Below are positions 35,155 through 46,198 of a stretch of DNA of 64,000 bases, piece by piece; position 1 is the stretch's first letter; each line of letters opens with the position of its first letter. Source of the stretch: Tetraselmis striata. Its lineage: Eukaryota > Chlorophyta > Chlorodendrophyceae > Chlorodendrales > Chlorodendraceae. The notes under the pieces are model-generated. The model saw nothing but the letters and a program-made list of their open reading frames with translations, ran no database searches and was not told the origin of the DNA. Both the position numbers and the translations under genes were made by a program. The stretch lies in contig VCJN01001970.1 in the NCBI GenBank assembly GCA_006384855.1, forward strand, positions 62,001-126,000, given 5' to 3'.

Positions 35155-35395
35155 CGCTGCCCCGGCCGCCGCGCGTTGGTGCCGCGCTGCCCCGGCCGCC
35201 GCGCGTTGGCGCCGCGCTGCCCCGGCCGCCGCGCGTTGGCGCCGCGCTGCCCCGGCCGCCCCGGACCGCGGCGCGTTGGTGCTCCGCTGCCCCGGACCGC
35301 GGCGCGTTGGTGCTCCGCTGCCCCGGCCGAGGCAGCGTTGGCGCCCCGCTGCCCGGACCGCCGCGCGTTGGCGCCGCGCTGCCCCGGCCGAGCTA
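35155..35395 (+). repeat. GC-rich minisatellite, about 30-bp unit
   Basis: About eight imperfect copies of a unit such as gctgccccggccgccgcgcg followed by ttggcgcc. Frames on both strands stay open through it (Pro-Gly-Arg-Arg-Ala-Leu type on plus; Arg-Gln-Arg-Ala-Ala-Ala-Gly type on minus), which is a property of the repeat and not evidence of a gene. Confidence 0.85.
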
Positions 35396-35560
35396 GCAAA
35401 GGAAGTGCGGTTTGTGAAACCGACGGACATGAGTTGATTCAACTCTTATCTTCGGTGGAAATGATTTGTTATGATCCTTGATTTTGTTAAATGGGGTAAT
35501 ATTGCCCAGTGAGCTATGGCGGAGAAGCTAAAGCTGCATGAATCCCCTGTCACGGGGCAT

Positions 35561-36150
35561 ACATGAACCCACGTTGCTTGCCAAGGTGCTCCGAGAGATG
35601 CGCTGTTAAAGTCGCCGAATCTCTTCCGACGACCAACCACAAGGCGCGTCTGTTGGTGTCGGGGTTTCTTGGGTGCTTTGACGCGATGATAAGTACACGA
35701 CCCGCTGTCAACAGGCTGCCGAGGTAGTCCATTCGCGGGAGTAGGGGCCCTCGCGTCAAGTAGGTGCTCAGAAAATGCACGCAAGAGATTTCCGCCATGG
35801 AGGCCGCCAGCAGCGGTATGAGCAAATCCAAGTGAGTGAACGAAGGCGACGTGACAATGACAAAGGGCTCCTTGCACATGGCAGCGTTACAAGAGCTAGG
35901 AGCGACAGTACACGGGTTTGTACGCGAGAGATGCGGGCATTCACCTGCCCCTACTGTGGAGATGCGGGAAATCCCACCCTTTACGGTTAATTCTCTCCAC
36001 CCTCCGCATCTCTTGCTTGTCAGTCTTGCCAGCGGTGGCCTCAACTACCGTTGCTTTGACGTCCGTGAGGATGTACTCGTCGTCCACAATGTGAGCCTCC
36101 GGGTTTTAGTGCCGCATCTCTTTCGCCGCCGCCATGTTTCTCGCTATCTC
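35561..36150 (-). repeat. Tandem duplication, copy 1, with an open frame (35550-36044)
   Basis: About 590 bp, nearly identical to the next unit 36155-36743 (offset 594 bp). The minus-strand frame 35550-36044 encodes a compact protein-like segment with CKEPFVIVTSPSFTHLDLLI, then GRVLIIASKHPRNP and RRALWLVVGRDS. Small indels between the two units are multiples of three in this frame. The order of a T-S-P-x-F strand, hydrophobic helices and an ALWLVV strand recalls nucleotide or methyl-transfer folds, but I do not recognise the family. A second minus frame upstream (EAHIVDDEYILTDVKATVVE) also looks coding. Confidence 0.5.
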
Positions 36151-36154
36151 GCAT

Positions 36155-36743
36155 ACACGAACCCACATGGCTTGCCGAAGTGCTCCGAGAGATGCGCTGT
36201 TTAAGTCGCCGAATCTCTTCCGACGACCAACCATAAGGCGCGTCTCTTGGTGTAGTCGGGGTTTCTTGGGTGCTTTGACGCGATGATAAGTACACGACCC
36301 GCTGTCAACAGGCTGCCGAGGTAGTCCATTCGCGGGAGTAGTAGGGGCCCTCGCGTCAAGTAGGTGCTCGGAATATGCACGCAAGAGATTTCCGCCATGG
36401 AGGCCGCCAGCAGCGGTAGGAGCAAATCCAAGTGAGTGAACCAAGGCGACGTGACAATGACAAAGGGCTCCTTGCACATGGCAGCGTTACAAGAGCTAGG
36501 AGCGACAGTACACGGGTTTGTACGCGAGAGATGCGGGCGTTCACCTGCCCCCACTGCGGAGTTGCGGGAAATCCCACCCTTTACGGTTAATTCTCTCCAC
36601 CCTCCGCATCTCTTGCTTGCCAGCGGTGGCCTCAGCCACCGTTGCTTTGACGTCCGTGAGGATGTACTCGTCGTCCCCAATGTGGGCCTCCGGATTCTAG
36701 TGCCGCATCTCTTTCGCCGCCGCCATGGTTCTCGCTGTCTCGT
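36155..36743 (-). repeat. Tandem duplication, copy 2, with an open frame (36201-36803)
   Basis: Second unit of the duplication. The minus-strand frame 36201-36803 repeats the copy 1 product with few substitutions (CKEPFVIVTSPWFTHLDLLL; GPLLLPRMDY versus GPLLPRMDY in copy 1). Function unknown; an element-encoded protein is as likely as a host one. Confidence 0.5.
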
Positions 36744-38966
36744 GCTTGCGACGGTGGGCCTCGTCCTCGTGGTCGACTTCAGGCAGGAAGGCAGACATGC
36801 CAAGGACGTGATAGGTCAGAATTAGCCACTCCGGTCCCGGCATCATCGCGCCTGTGTTGGGGTGCAGGCTCTCAAAGATGCGGAAGCAAGGGGTGACGCC
36901 CGCGAAGTCCTTGCATCCCAGGCATCATAATATTGCGAACGCAAGATTGACGCCTCCCTTGGGCGGGCTGGCGTGGACATCTTGTGTAGGCAAAAGGAAA
37001 GCAAGGCCAGGGCGCGAGTATGTCGCAACGTCCTCGTTTCCTTGGCAGAGGTCAGTGGTTGGTCCGCGACGTCGAGAGGGACGAGAGATTTGCTCTGCGC
37101 CAGACGCCCAGCGCAAAGATTCCGGACCTTCCGCAGCTCGGCAAGGACCTCTAGCTGATTATGCTTTAGCCACCGCACGACGCTAAGCGGCTACGCTGCT
37201 GCGACTTCCCACCGGAGATGCAGGGATGGTGAGATTCCACCCCGACTAGCGTCTAAAACATAATGGCACTGTGGAAGGCGAAGGGGGGGGGAGGGGCTCA
37301 CCATTCTAGGTGCAGCCCACTTCAAGGCGTTGACAATTGTCACATCTCGCCCCCTCCGGACGGCAGTGAGTGGCGCGCATCAATTGAGAAAGATGATGAG
37401 GAGCAGCCCCCCCCGCCACGCCGTCGACATGGGCATGACCCGAGCCGCAGTCCGGGTCTGCAATGACGAGGGCCTTGTGCCGGGCAAGGTAACTTGGGGA
37501 CGAGATTCGCAGCTGCCGGTGAGCTTCTTGGACATACTCGTTGCAAATCCCCCGCAGCTCACGTGCCGGTGGTCTTCGGAGGCCAGGAAGGCCGCATGTT
37601 CACCGTGCTACTCTCGTCCCCGCCCCTCCCCTGCAGCCTGAGGGCATCGGTACCTGTGGATCGTGAGGTGTTAGAGGTCGTTGGCATACAAGGACGAATA
37701 CCCGAAACGGGTGGGAAACGGGGCGGGTGTCACCACTCATGTCGAGATGCGCGACGGCGAGGTGCGCTTAACGCAGCCCACGGCGCCCTGATGAGAGATG
37801 CGAGCGAATATGCGAGTCCGCGTACCGTTGGAGTCGCTCCTAGGAGAGGGTCCACAGGTGGCACACCTTGAGGCTGGGGGTCAGGCGGAGGCTCGCGGTG
37901 AGGCAACGGCTGCGAATCTCCCGCCCAAGGCCATGGCGGTCCGCTTCGATGTTGCCCACTGCTCGGCTGCAGGGGCCTCATGGGCTGGGTCGTGGGTATT
38001 GGCGTGTGAGAACAAGTATTGAATAGTACCTCGTACAATGTTGGCAAGAAGAGGTAAATGTCAAAGCTCAGTTTCATAGTACATTCGTACAGTACTAGGC
38101 GTAACTCAAATTTGCACCCTAAACGGGGTACAAAATTAAGTTAAGGGGGTGATTTTGAGTCCAGAAATGTGCCCATTTTGACTCAATAATTGCCATTTTT
38201 CCCATGTTGGTATCGGTCCTGCGGGTTGGAACCCACCCTGGCTCGAAATGGATGCACCCCCTTGCGATCAAACTATGGGTGAGGTAACAGGTGAACTCCG
38301 TAGGGACGCCGTCGTACGTTGCGGGCAGCTCGTTGGCCATATTGGGCGAGGCGAGGAACCGTGGATATGGTGGGTAACGCTGGGTGCCGGCGGCGGGTGG
38401 GTGGTGGTTGCACTGTGAGAATGAGATGTGACATACGGGTGACGAAGCACCACTACTAGCGACTATTATTCATCCGTGAAGGCTGCTGCTGGTGGCGGCA
38501 TGTCCATCCAGTTAAGTACGAGTACATCTGGCGGTATTGCCGGCGGGCGATAAACCCTTTTTGTAATCATTCTGGTGGTCGTACTAGCGCGGTGACGCGT
38601 TACATGGCACATACGTATAAGGTACGAGGTTGTCCGTGCGGTACCGGGTAGTACGCGATATATTTATTAAGCCGGTACCGGGTAACTAGTACGATCCCGG
38701 GCGCAATGATGAATCGTCCTGATGTGGATAACTACGACTATTAGTACATGGGACCGCGAATCTCAGCCGTACTATTCGGCCAAAGTGGGGAATTTTGTGT
38801 ACATTATAGCTAGTACTGTTGACCGGGCCTGCCCGCCGTCCGATCAAAGGTCATCAGACAGGCGGTTTGGCTGCCATGTTTTGCCAAAGAGTGCTCACGT
38901 TACATACATATTTGCGATGGGGAGGGGGGGTAGGGGCAGGCAGCGGTTTGCCGAAGAATGTTTGAA
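36744..38966. other. Possibly coding minus-strand region; no product recognised
   Basis: Minus-strand stretches at 37178-36843 (LEVLAELRKVRNLCAGRL), 37562-37380 and 38077-37730 (Pro-rich) look protein-like and lie upstream of the duplicated block on the same strand, so they may be earlier parts of the same gene or element. Splice sites could not be fixed. A short minus frame at 38119-38340 is unrecognised. The interval 38470-38960 has nothing supportable. Confidence 0.35.
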
Positions 38967-39242
38967 TTACAATACTCGCGACAGCTGCCGTCGGGGCATG
39001 TGGCGGGGGGCGGGGCCGCTCCCGCCCGGGGAGTGAGGGGAGGGGGGTAAGGGGGCGGGGGCTACTGCTTGTTCTTGTTCTTGCGTGCCCGAGGGACCCT
39101 CCGCTTCGACGATCTCGCTGCCTCCGCCTCCGCCTCCGCCTCCGACTCCGCGCGCGACCGTCAGTTTCTTACCTCGGCGCTTCTTCACTGGCCTCTTCCG
39201 CTTCTTGTCATCCGTCAGTGTCTTCACCACCCCGGGAGGCTG
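38967..39242 (-). pseudogene. Basic, Lys/Arg-rich host reading frame interrupted by the LTR element
   Basis: Just outside the left LTR the minus strand encodes PPGVVKTLTDDKKRKRPVKKRRG, followed by a Gly-rich and Glu/Pro-rich tail ending at 38967. Across the element, the minus strand at 46199-46260 reads RPDAKARKLMAASSTAQ in the frame that would continue into it. The GGCTG duplication marks the insertion. The basic cluster resembles a nuclear localisation signal. No family is recognised, and the upstream extent of the gene is unclear. Confidence 0.4.
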
Positions 39243-39767
39243 TGCGGCAGTCTCGCCCCTCACACGCGCAAAAGGCAAGACTGGCGTGAAAACACAGAGG
39301 CAATAGAGAAGGAAGAAACAATTGTTACAACGTTGTCACCACCCGCCGCTATTTATGCGTATGGCTAGCTCACAGCTAGCCACCACCAAGCGGCACGCGC
39401 ACTGCTAAGCGCGTCACCGTGGAGAGTCGTGCCTTGAAGTGTCGAACAGGAGGTCGTCGCTTAGAGACCTCCGCACATGTAGTTGACACATCAGTTTATA
39501 CACAAGTATATATACAACTGATGTTACAGAGGCAGGTGCATTATACATATATGCCCGCTACGGGTACGCACATGCGTATTATCCCGTAACTACTACTGAA
39601 CAGTGTACCGGTACCAGTAGGACTCATCTCATGATTCATCATCCATCAGTACTCGTATTGTGGCGCGTGACACACGCGCTCACACATACGATACAGCAGC
39701 AGGTACTCGTACATGAATGATGCTACGATCATACAGTACCCGTACAGAGTATGCCATTATTGTCACA
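39243..39767 (-). repeat. 3' LTR of the Ty3/gypsy element
   Basis: Starts on the minus strand with TGTGACAATAATGGC, directly after the purine tract AAGGGGGGAGAGATG, and ends CTGCCGCA at 39243. Confidence 0.92.
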
Positions 39768-39770
39768 CTA

Positions 39771-39785
39771 CATCTCTCCCCCCTT
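39771..39785 (-). other. Polypurine tract of the Ty3/gypsy element
   Basis: AAGGGGGGAGAGATG immediately upstream of the 3' LTR on the minus strand, where plus-strand synthesis would be primed. Confidence 0.8.
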
Positions 39786-42700
39786 GACAACAGTGTGAAA
39801 TAGCATTCCACAGGCAGTTTAATTTGCAGTCGGCACACGTGCCGGGTATTTATGCATATGCTCCACAAATTCAGGTGACTTTACAAAGTCCAACCATTTG
39901 GGAGTAGCCATAAAATCCTGCAATGCTATTGTCCTTTTAACATCAAACAAACGATGCCAAACAGGGGCAATAGACTCATCCGCAAAGTGAACAAGAAATT
40001 GCAACTGAGTACCACGTAAACCGGGCATGGAACCGATCTTAACGCTGGTAATCTTGTCAATCTCATACTCATCATCAGAGTCGTCACCGGTACCAACAAC
40101 AAGAGGTACATGCGGGCGCAACGGCGCAGTGGGACAGGGTCTCAAGTTATTAACATGAAATACTGGGTGCAACTTAACACCAGCAGGTAATTTCAGTCGA
40201 TAACTATGACCGCCAATTTTCTCTACAATAGAAAATGGGCCAAGCTGCTTGTCCATCAGCTTTTTGCAAGGCTGACCTTTGACTTTAAGCAGACGGGTAT
40301 CCACAGATACTCTATCTCCAACATTGAAGATAGGAGGATTGCGCTGTTGCCTAACACTAGGTCGAACAGTCAATTCATCTTTATGGACAGCCAACACTGA
40401 CCGAACCAACTCGTGAATCTCCTTCATATCTTGGATACGTTGCTGAGCATCACGAGAGAATGCTATTGTTGGTCTCATACCAAACAATACATCCGGAGGC
40501 GTTTCAGGATTGAAACCATACATAACCTCAAATGGTGCATGCTCAATGCCAAGTGCTTTGTTGGAATTATACGCAAATTCCATCAATGGTAACTGGTCTA
40601 CCCAGTTTGAACCATCGAAACAACAAAACGCACGAGCCAACTCAGTGACTATGGCATTAATGCGTTCGGTCAAACCATCTGTTTCAGGATGTTGGCCACT
40701 AGACATGTTCAATTTAGTGCCAAGTCTCCGCCACAGAGTTTGCTAGAATGCAGACAGGAACCGTGGATCTCTATCAGAGACGATCACACGAGGTATTCCA
40801 TGCAGCCTGGATACTTCCTTCAGAAATAATTCAGCTGCCTGTCCACCAGTCACGTTGACTGTGGTTGGAATAAAATGTGCTTGCCGGGACAGATGGCAAC
40901 ACACAACCAACATAGTATTATCACAACCATTACTCTCAGGTAACTCGGTTATAAAATCCAAACCAACCGTATGCCATGGACGTGGCGGTACTGGTAAGGG
41001 CTGTGTTGGTGCAGGTGGCTGCGGACGTGCACGAACACGCCGGCACACCGAACATTGTTCACAATAGGTTTTCACGTCATGTCGTATGCGTGTCCACCAA
41101 AAACGGTCCAAGGCACGTGCCAAGGTGCTTGCATAAGCACGGTGACCAACAGAATCATGTAGCTCATACAATATCTTATTGATGATGTCACGATTGGTTG
41201 GTATGCAAAGACGTCCATGTCTCCAAAAATAACCATCGTGCTCTACCACATGACCGGACTGCTTCCACCCCCCCCCATAAGGAGTAGAACGCGTCCTCTG
41301 CATATCCAGCCTTAATAAGGTGGAGAATATTGTCATCAAGGCTAAGTGACGACGCACTTACAGCCGACAATACCGCAGTACATGGGCGATGTTCACTCAC
41401 GAGTGATTCAGCCGCGTCCGGCACATCCCCGGTCCAATATAAGCCACCGAAACCAATCGGCTTAAAATCCGGTCTACGCGACAACGGATCGGCTTCATTC
41501 CATTTGCCCTTTCGGTATGCAAGAGATATGGACCCAACAAACGGCTGCAAGTCGCGTACATAGCGCACTTGTCGCCGGTTCAACCTTTTTGCCGGTTGCC
41601 TGAGCAGATGACGCAGGGTGTCATGATCTGAGACAACAAGGAATCGACAGCACCCTTCAAGGTAACAACGCCAGTGCTTAATTGATTCACAGACAGCCAA
41701 AGCTTCCAAATCATAAGCACTGTAGGTATTACCACGCTCAGCTGCATTCAGCTTTCGCGCCCAGTAACTCACTGGTTGAGGACCTCCTCCTTGGTCATGC
41801 AGTAGCACTGCAGCAAGCCCTACGTTGGACGCATCTGTCGCTACGGTGAACGTCGCATCCGCCCCCATGGAAGGAATGGAAAGACACGGAGCGGAAATCA
41901 GTCGCAGACGAAGGGTCTCAAAGGCTTACTGACACGCCGGTGACCAGTCAACATGAACTGGTTTAGACTTACGCAATAAGTCAGTCAATGGTGCAGTTAA
42001 ATCACTGAAATGATGAATAAACTTAGAGTAGAAATTGCAGAATTGTACAAAACTTCTGACTTCACTCTGAGTTTTAGGGACAGGCCAATCCCTAACTGCA
42101 GCCACTTTGGCCTCTGAAACAGACAACTTACCATCAGCGACGGTATACCCCAAATAATCGATAGATTGCATGCCAAAGAAACATTTCTTAACTGCAACCT
42201 CAGATTACATTCATTCAGTTTCTCAAAAACTAAACGAAGGTGCTTTATGTGGTCATCATAATTATCTGAATATATACATATATCATCCAGATACACCACC
42301 ACAAAGTCACGCAAAAATGGTCTCAAGATGTCATTCATCATGCGCTGGAAAGTGGCTGGGGCATTGCACAAACCAAATGGCATTGCAGTCCACTCCCATA
42401 GACCATCAGGTGTCTGAAACGCTGTCTTGTGGATGTCCTCCTCTGCAATGGCAACCTGCCAATAACCTGATGCTAAATCCAGATGGGTATAGCAACGGGC
42501 ATTGCGGAGAGAATCCAACGTTTCATCAATTCGCGGCAAAGGATACATATCCTTTCGAGTGACCTCGTTCAGCCCACGAAAATCGACACACAACCGAAGG
42601 GATCCATCTGCCTTCTTAACAAAAAGAATAGGCGAACCAAACTCAGATTGACTAGGACGAACAAGTCCAGCGGCAATCGCATCTTTGAGTTGGCGATCCA

Positions 42701-43649
42701 ATTCAGCACGTTCAGCGGGAGACAAACGATTAAGTCTTTGGCGTTTCATTCTGCCAGTTAACTCAATTTTGTGATCCCATGGCCGATGAACAGGCGGCCT
42801 GTTGACTGGACGCAAAATTTCAGGAAACTCGTCATACAACAAATGACGAATAGCATCCTTTTGCTCTGGTGTCATAGCATTGTCTAAATGCAGGTCAAGA
42901 TCATCCTTTATAACCGACATTTCAACGACATAGAATTCAGCCAAAGAATTATGCTTTGACGCACGAGCAGTTTTGCGCATCAACTTTTGTACCCTAGTGG
43001 AAGTAATCATGCTACATGCAGGAGTACGACCCACTATTACAACAGGTACATGGGTTCCATCCATTAGAGTCATGATACGTTCCGTACCATACTTAATGGT
43101 AACTTGCGCTTCATCAAGCCAAGTTAAACCCAATACAATGTCGGAGACTTTGAGCTCACGCAGTATATAAAATACTCGATTCTCAAATACATGTCCTCCA
43201 ACAGACAGAGACACAACAGTTGTATGGCAACATGAGACACGTTGACCATTAGCCAAACGGACAGGTGTTCTGGCTTTCAACTTTTGTATCTGCAAGTTGT
43301 TTCTGCGCACAAAGTCCTCAGATATAAAATCTAAAGATGCCGCATTATCAACCAGTGCATCCACAACGGCGTCATCGTTAATTGTCACATTAACTTTCAA
43401 CAATGGCCTGGGGTCATCCCAACGAGTCAAAGAAGCAATCTGAGGCAAACTTTGCCTTTGCTTACTCCAAAATGATGGATCAGTCACATTGACAGCATCA
43501 CACTCATTTATAGACTCAGATGCACGTTCACCAATACCAACGCTAGAATCTGCAACTTTTGCAGAGTCCACGTTAAAACTCACATTTGGACTTGTGACAG
43601 TTTTAGGTACAAAGTCATCAGGAAAAGCACAGTTAGCATCAACTAACCA

Positions 43650-44065
43650 AATGTTAACCCCATACTTTGGCGGTCTAACATTTTCCTGGACTGTGGCATT
43701 TTTATCAGACCACCTGGTGAACAAAGGTGTCTTTGCCGGGTATTGCTGCAATAGTTTCCAATGCTTTGTCAAAGCACTGAATCTATCAAATGCAGGCAAT
43801 ACAAACACTCCTACAGTATGTTCTTTAGCCCTACTGCGGCATTGCTCAAAATGCCTCGCAATAGACTCAGTCATATGCCATGGAGGGTGAATAAACACAC
43901 GTTCATTCGACAAGTCGCGCGATAATATCGAATCTTGTTCTGAACAGAACGGCAAGTTTCGATGGGTATTCAGACCCTCATTATCCGCACAGCCCTCCAG
44001 CGTAAACTGGAACATCTCATGTAAGGGATCGAAGACTCTATCGACCAGTCGCCACTCGGCACTGA
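43650..44065 (-). CDS. HPPW module (adenine-methyltransferase-like) in the Ty3/gypsy polyprotein
   Basis: Lies in the long frame 41997-44330 at about residues 90-225, before the protease. Order: EWRLVDRVFDPL, a CxE/Asn-rich loop, NERVFIHPPWHMTESIARHF (HPPW at 148-151), and GVFVLPAFDRFSALTKHW. The pattern of a [DNSH]PPW motif followed by a helix and a VVLP-like strand parallels the methyltransferase-like module of DIRS elements (compare CNPPGNLSIGDLV ... IVIVPYW at 25560-26819). Function in the element is unknown. Confidence 0.55.
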
Positions 44066-44835
44066 CTGCAGTCTTTCTAGGCATACGACGCCTCAGAGCC
44101 TTTACGCGACGATGAGTCGAAACTTTCCGAGCACCCGTTACACAGGCTACTGGCAAAGTCGTACCAGACTCGCGTACACTATTCGAGTTCTCATCAGTAG
44201 GCGACTCAACATAGTCGTTACTACTCTCAGAGATGACGACATCGTCACTCGAACATGTACTCGTCACAGGTATATCGTCATTCAGATGTGCATTAGACAA
44301 TAATGCGGATACCTCAGGTGCCAATGACATATCGGCAACAGTAACTTCGCAGTCATGCGACTCGACAGTTACTGGACAGCATGATGTAACACAAACATCA
44401 CTTACATCCCTATCTACTGAGCTGTCAGCAGCAGAATAAGGGCACCCCTATTTCATCTTAGGGCATTCTCTCAGAAGGTGAGCCTCACCACATTTAAAGC
44501 ATGTTTTGGCAGCCATGTGCTTAGCATACTTCTCTGGCTCATGCAGTTTTGTGCCGAGGCGACTTACCGAGAGAACGGGCGCCACTAAAAGACCATAGCA
44601 AAGGTCGCCGAACAGCGTGTCGACTCGTCGACTCCGTCGTGCTTCTCCTCGGATAGCAAGCGAATGATACGCCGAGGTTCGCCGCACACTCGACGGTCAT
44701 CGGCTCGTTGCTTATCTCCTGTCGAGATATCGCCGGTATGTCGACATATTCTTGACGCGTACTCAGCGGAAGTTACCGGCACTCCATCAGCACGTCCTGC
44801 TGTCATCTGTAGTAACAAACTTACCTGCATGCAAA

Positions 44836-44965
44836 CTATAGATGCAAATGCAGGTGCAGATGCTACTATAGATGCAAATGCAGGTGCAAATGCTACTATA
44901 GATGCAGATGCAGGTGCAGATGATACTATAGATGCAGATGCATATGCAAATGCTGCTATAGATGA
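44836..44965 (-). repeat. Tandem 30-bp repeat inside the gag region
   Basis: Four imperfect units of gatgcaaatgcaggtgcag plus atgctactata on the plus strand; on the coding strand they give an Ala/Ser/Ile-rich repeat (IVASAPAFAS). Confidence 0.85.
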
Positions 44966-45146
44966 TGCAAGCTTCTCGTTGAGGATCTTGTACTTGAGCC
45001 GAAACATGAACGGCTATACGACGAGCTCCCAGGTCGCAGTCACAGCAGGTCGTTGATCAGCATGTGCAAGTCCGGCAGTAGTCGTCGACTTCAGTCCCAC
45101 TGTACCGAGCTGCTCCGGCAGTCCAGTACAGCAGCTACTGGTGCAG

Positions 45147-45590
45147 CTAGGTGCGATATATGACTAGAGCGTGCGACCTTCCTGGCGTGCTCATTTCAGG
45201 CGTGCGCATTTCAGGCGTGCGCATCTCACTGACTATCTTTCTGGATGATAGCCTAGATGCATATAAGAAACATTTCATGCCATCTATGATGAGAACGTCA
45301 AACAGTTCTAAGTCGTCCTCAGAGACAAGCAGACCAGTTTCCTCGCGGAGTTTCCGCACAGCCGTGCCGCGCACAGTAATGTCAGATGCTGTCGACTTTC
45401 CGACTGGTATGAAAAGAGTCGATCTAGCATTTGGCTCAGTCGTTAAGATCACTTGACGTTCGACAGAGTGACCTTTACCATAAGTGACCACTACCGCAGC
45501 ACAAACCTTAGTAGTCGACAGGTCGACTGAACTTTCCTCGTTGAGCAGTTGCTCTCGGCTTTTGCCAGCAGAATTCATCGACTCAGACAT
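45147..45590 (-). CDS. Nudix-like domain frame at the 5' end of the Ty3/gypsy element
   Basis: First reading frame after the primer site, 147 codons, ATG at 45590. Residues about 28-115 follow the Nudix hydrolase pattern: a KVCAAVVVTYGKG strand, RQVILTTEPN, the turn TLFIPVGKS, the helix TAVRKLREETGLLV (Nudix box REUXEEXGU region), then DLELFDVLI and CFLYASRL strands. Nudix enzymes cleave nucleoside diphosphates linked to another group. The end has the short repeat EMRTPEMRTPEMSTPG. The next blocks downstream lead to the CCHC knuckle, so this occupies the place of the Gag N-terminus. Catalytic competence cannot be judged here. Confidence 0.65.
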   Translation of the reverse strand: MSESMNSAGKSREQLLNEESSVDLSTTKVCAAVVVTYGKGHSVERQVILTTEPNARSTLFIPVGKSTASDITVRGTAVRKLREETGLLVSEDDLELFDVLIIDGMKCFLYASRLSSRKIVSEMRTPEMRTPEMSTPGRSHALVIYRT

Positions 45591-45656
45591 GTCGAACTGC
45601 TCAGTCGAGGTATCGCAGGTTGAGCAGTGGAAGCTAGAATAAGGAGCGCAACAACA

Positions 45657-45668
45657 GCTCCGAGACCA
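45657..45668 (-). other. Primer-binding site of the Ty3/gypsy element
   Basis: TGGTCTCGGAGC one base after the 5' LTR on the minus strand; matches the initiator-tRNA-Met consensus at 10 of 12 positions. Confidence 0.75.
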
Positions 45669-45669
45669 G

Positions 45670-46193
45670 TGCGGCAGTCTCGCCCCTCACACGCGCAAAA
45701 GGCAAGACTGGCGTGAAAACACAGAGGCAATAGAGAAGGAAGAAACAATGGTTACAACGTTGTCACCACCCGCCGCTATTTATGCGTATGGCTAGCTCAC
45801 AGCTAGCCACCACCAAGCGGCACGCGCACTGCTAAGCGCGTCACCGTGGAGAGTCGTGCCTTGAAGTGTCGAACAGGAGGTCGTCGCTTAGAGACCTCCG
45901 CACATGTAGTTGACACATCAGTTTATACACAAGTATACAACTGATGTTACAGAGGCAGGTGCATTATACATATATGCCCGCTACGGGTACGCACATGCGT
46001 ATTATCCCGTAACTACTACTGAACAGTGTACCGGTACCAGTAGGACTCATCTCATGATTCATCATCCATCAGTACTCGTATTGTGGCGCGTGACACACGC
46101 GCTCACACATACGATACAGCAGCAGGTACTCGTACATGAATGATGCTACGATCATACAGTACCCGTACAGAGTATGCCATTATTGTCGTCACA
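45670..46193 (-). repeat. 5' LTR of the Ty3/gypsy element
   Basis: Reads TGTGACGACAATAATGGC ... CTGCCGCA on the minus strand (TG...CA ends). Nearly identical to 39243-39767 and to the solo LTR at 59956-60473. A TATA-like CATAAATAG lies near its 3' third. Confidence 0.92.
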
Positions 46194-46198
46194 GGCTG

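Larger units (their letters stand above)
39243..46193 (-). mobile_element. Ty3/gypsy LTR retrotransposon, structurally near complete, chromovirus-like
   Basis: Two near-identical LTRs of about 525 bp (45670-46193 is 5', 39243-39767 is 3'), a 5-bp target duplication GGCTG (39238-39242 and 46194-46198), a tRNA-Met-like primer site and a purine tract bracket the coding region. Parts in order on the minus strand: Nudix-like first frame (45147-45590), repeat-bearing segment (about 44836-44965), CCHC zinc knuckle CFKCGEAHLLREC (44448-44687), HPPW module (about 43650-44065), protease (LVDNAASLDFIS, near 43350), RT with YLDD (near 42290), RNase H (about 41450-41870), integrase with HHCC and DDE parts (about 40300-41200), and a chromodomain-like end (about 39945-40076). 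The LTRs differ at only a few sites, so it is young. The coding region carries roughly five breaks. Confidence 0.92.

Noticed and set aside
34906-35442. 178-codon minus-strand frame rich in Arg-Gln-Arg-Ala-Ala
   Set aside because: Produced by the GC-rich minisatellite, whose unit length is a multiple of three.
44664-45056. Plus-strand frame with DANAGADATI repeats
   Set aside because: Antisense to the gag region of the Ty3/gypsy element; the repeat opens both strands.
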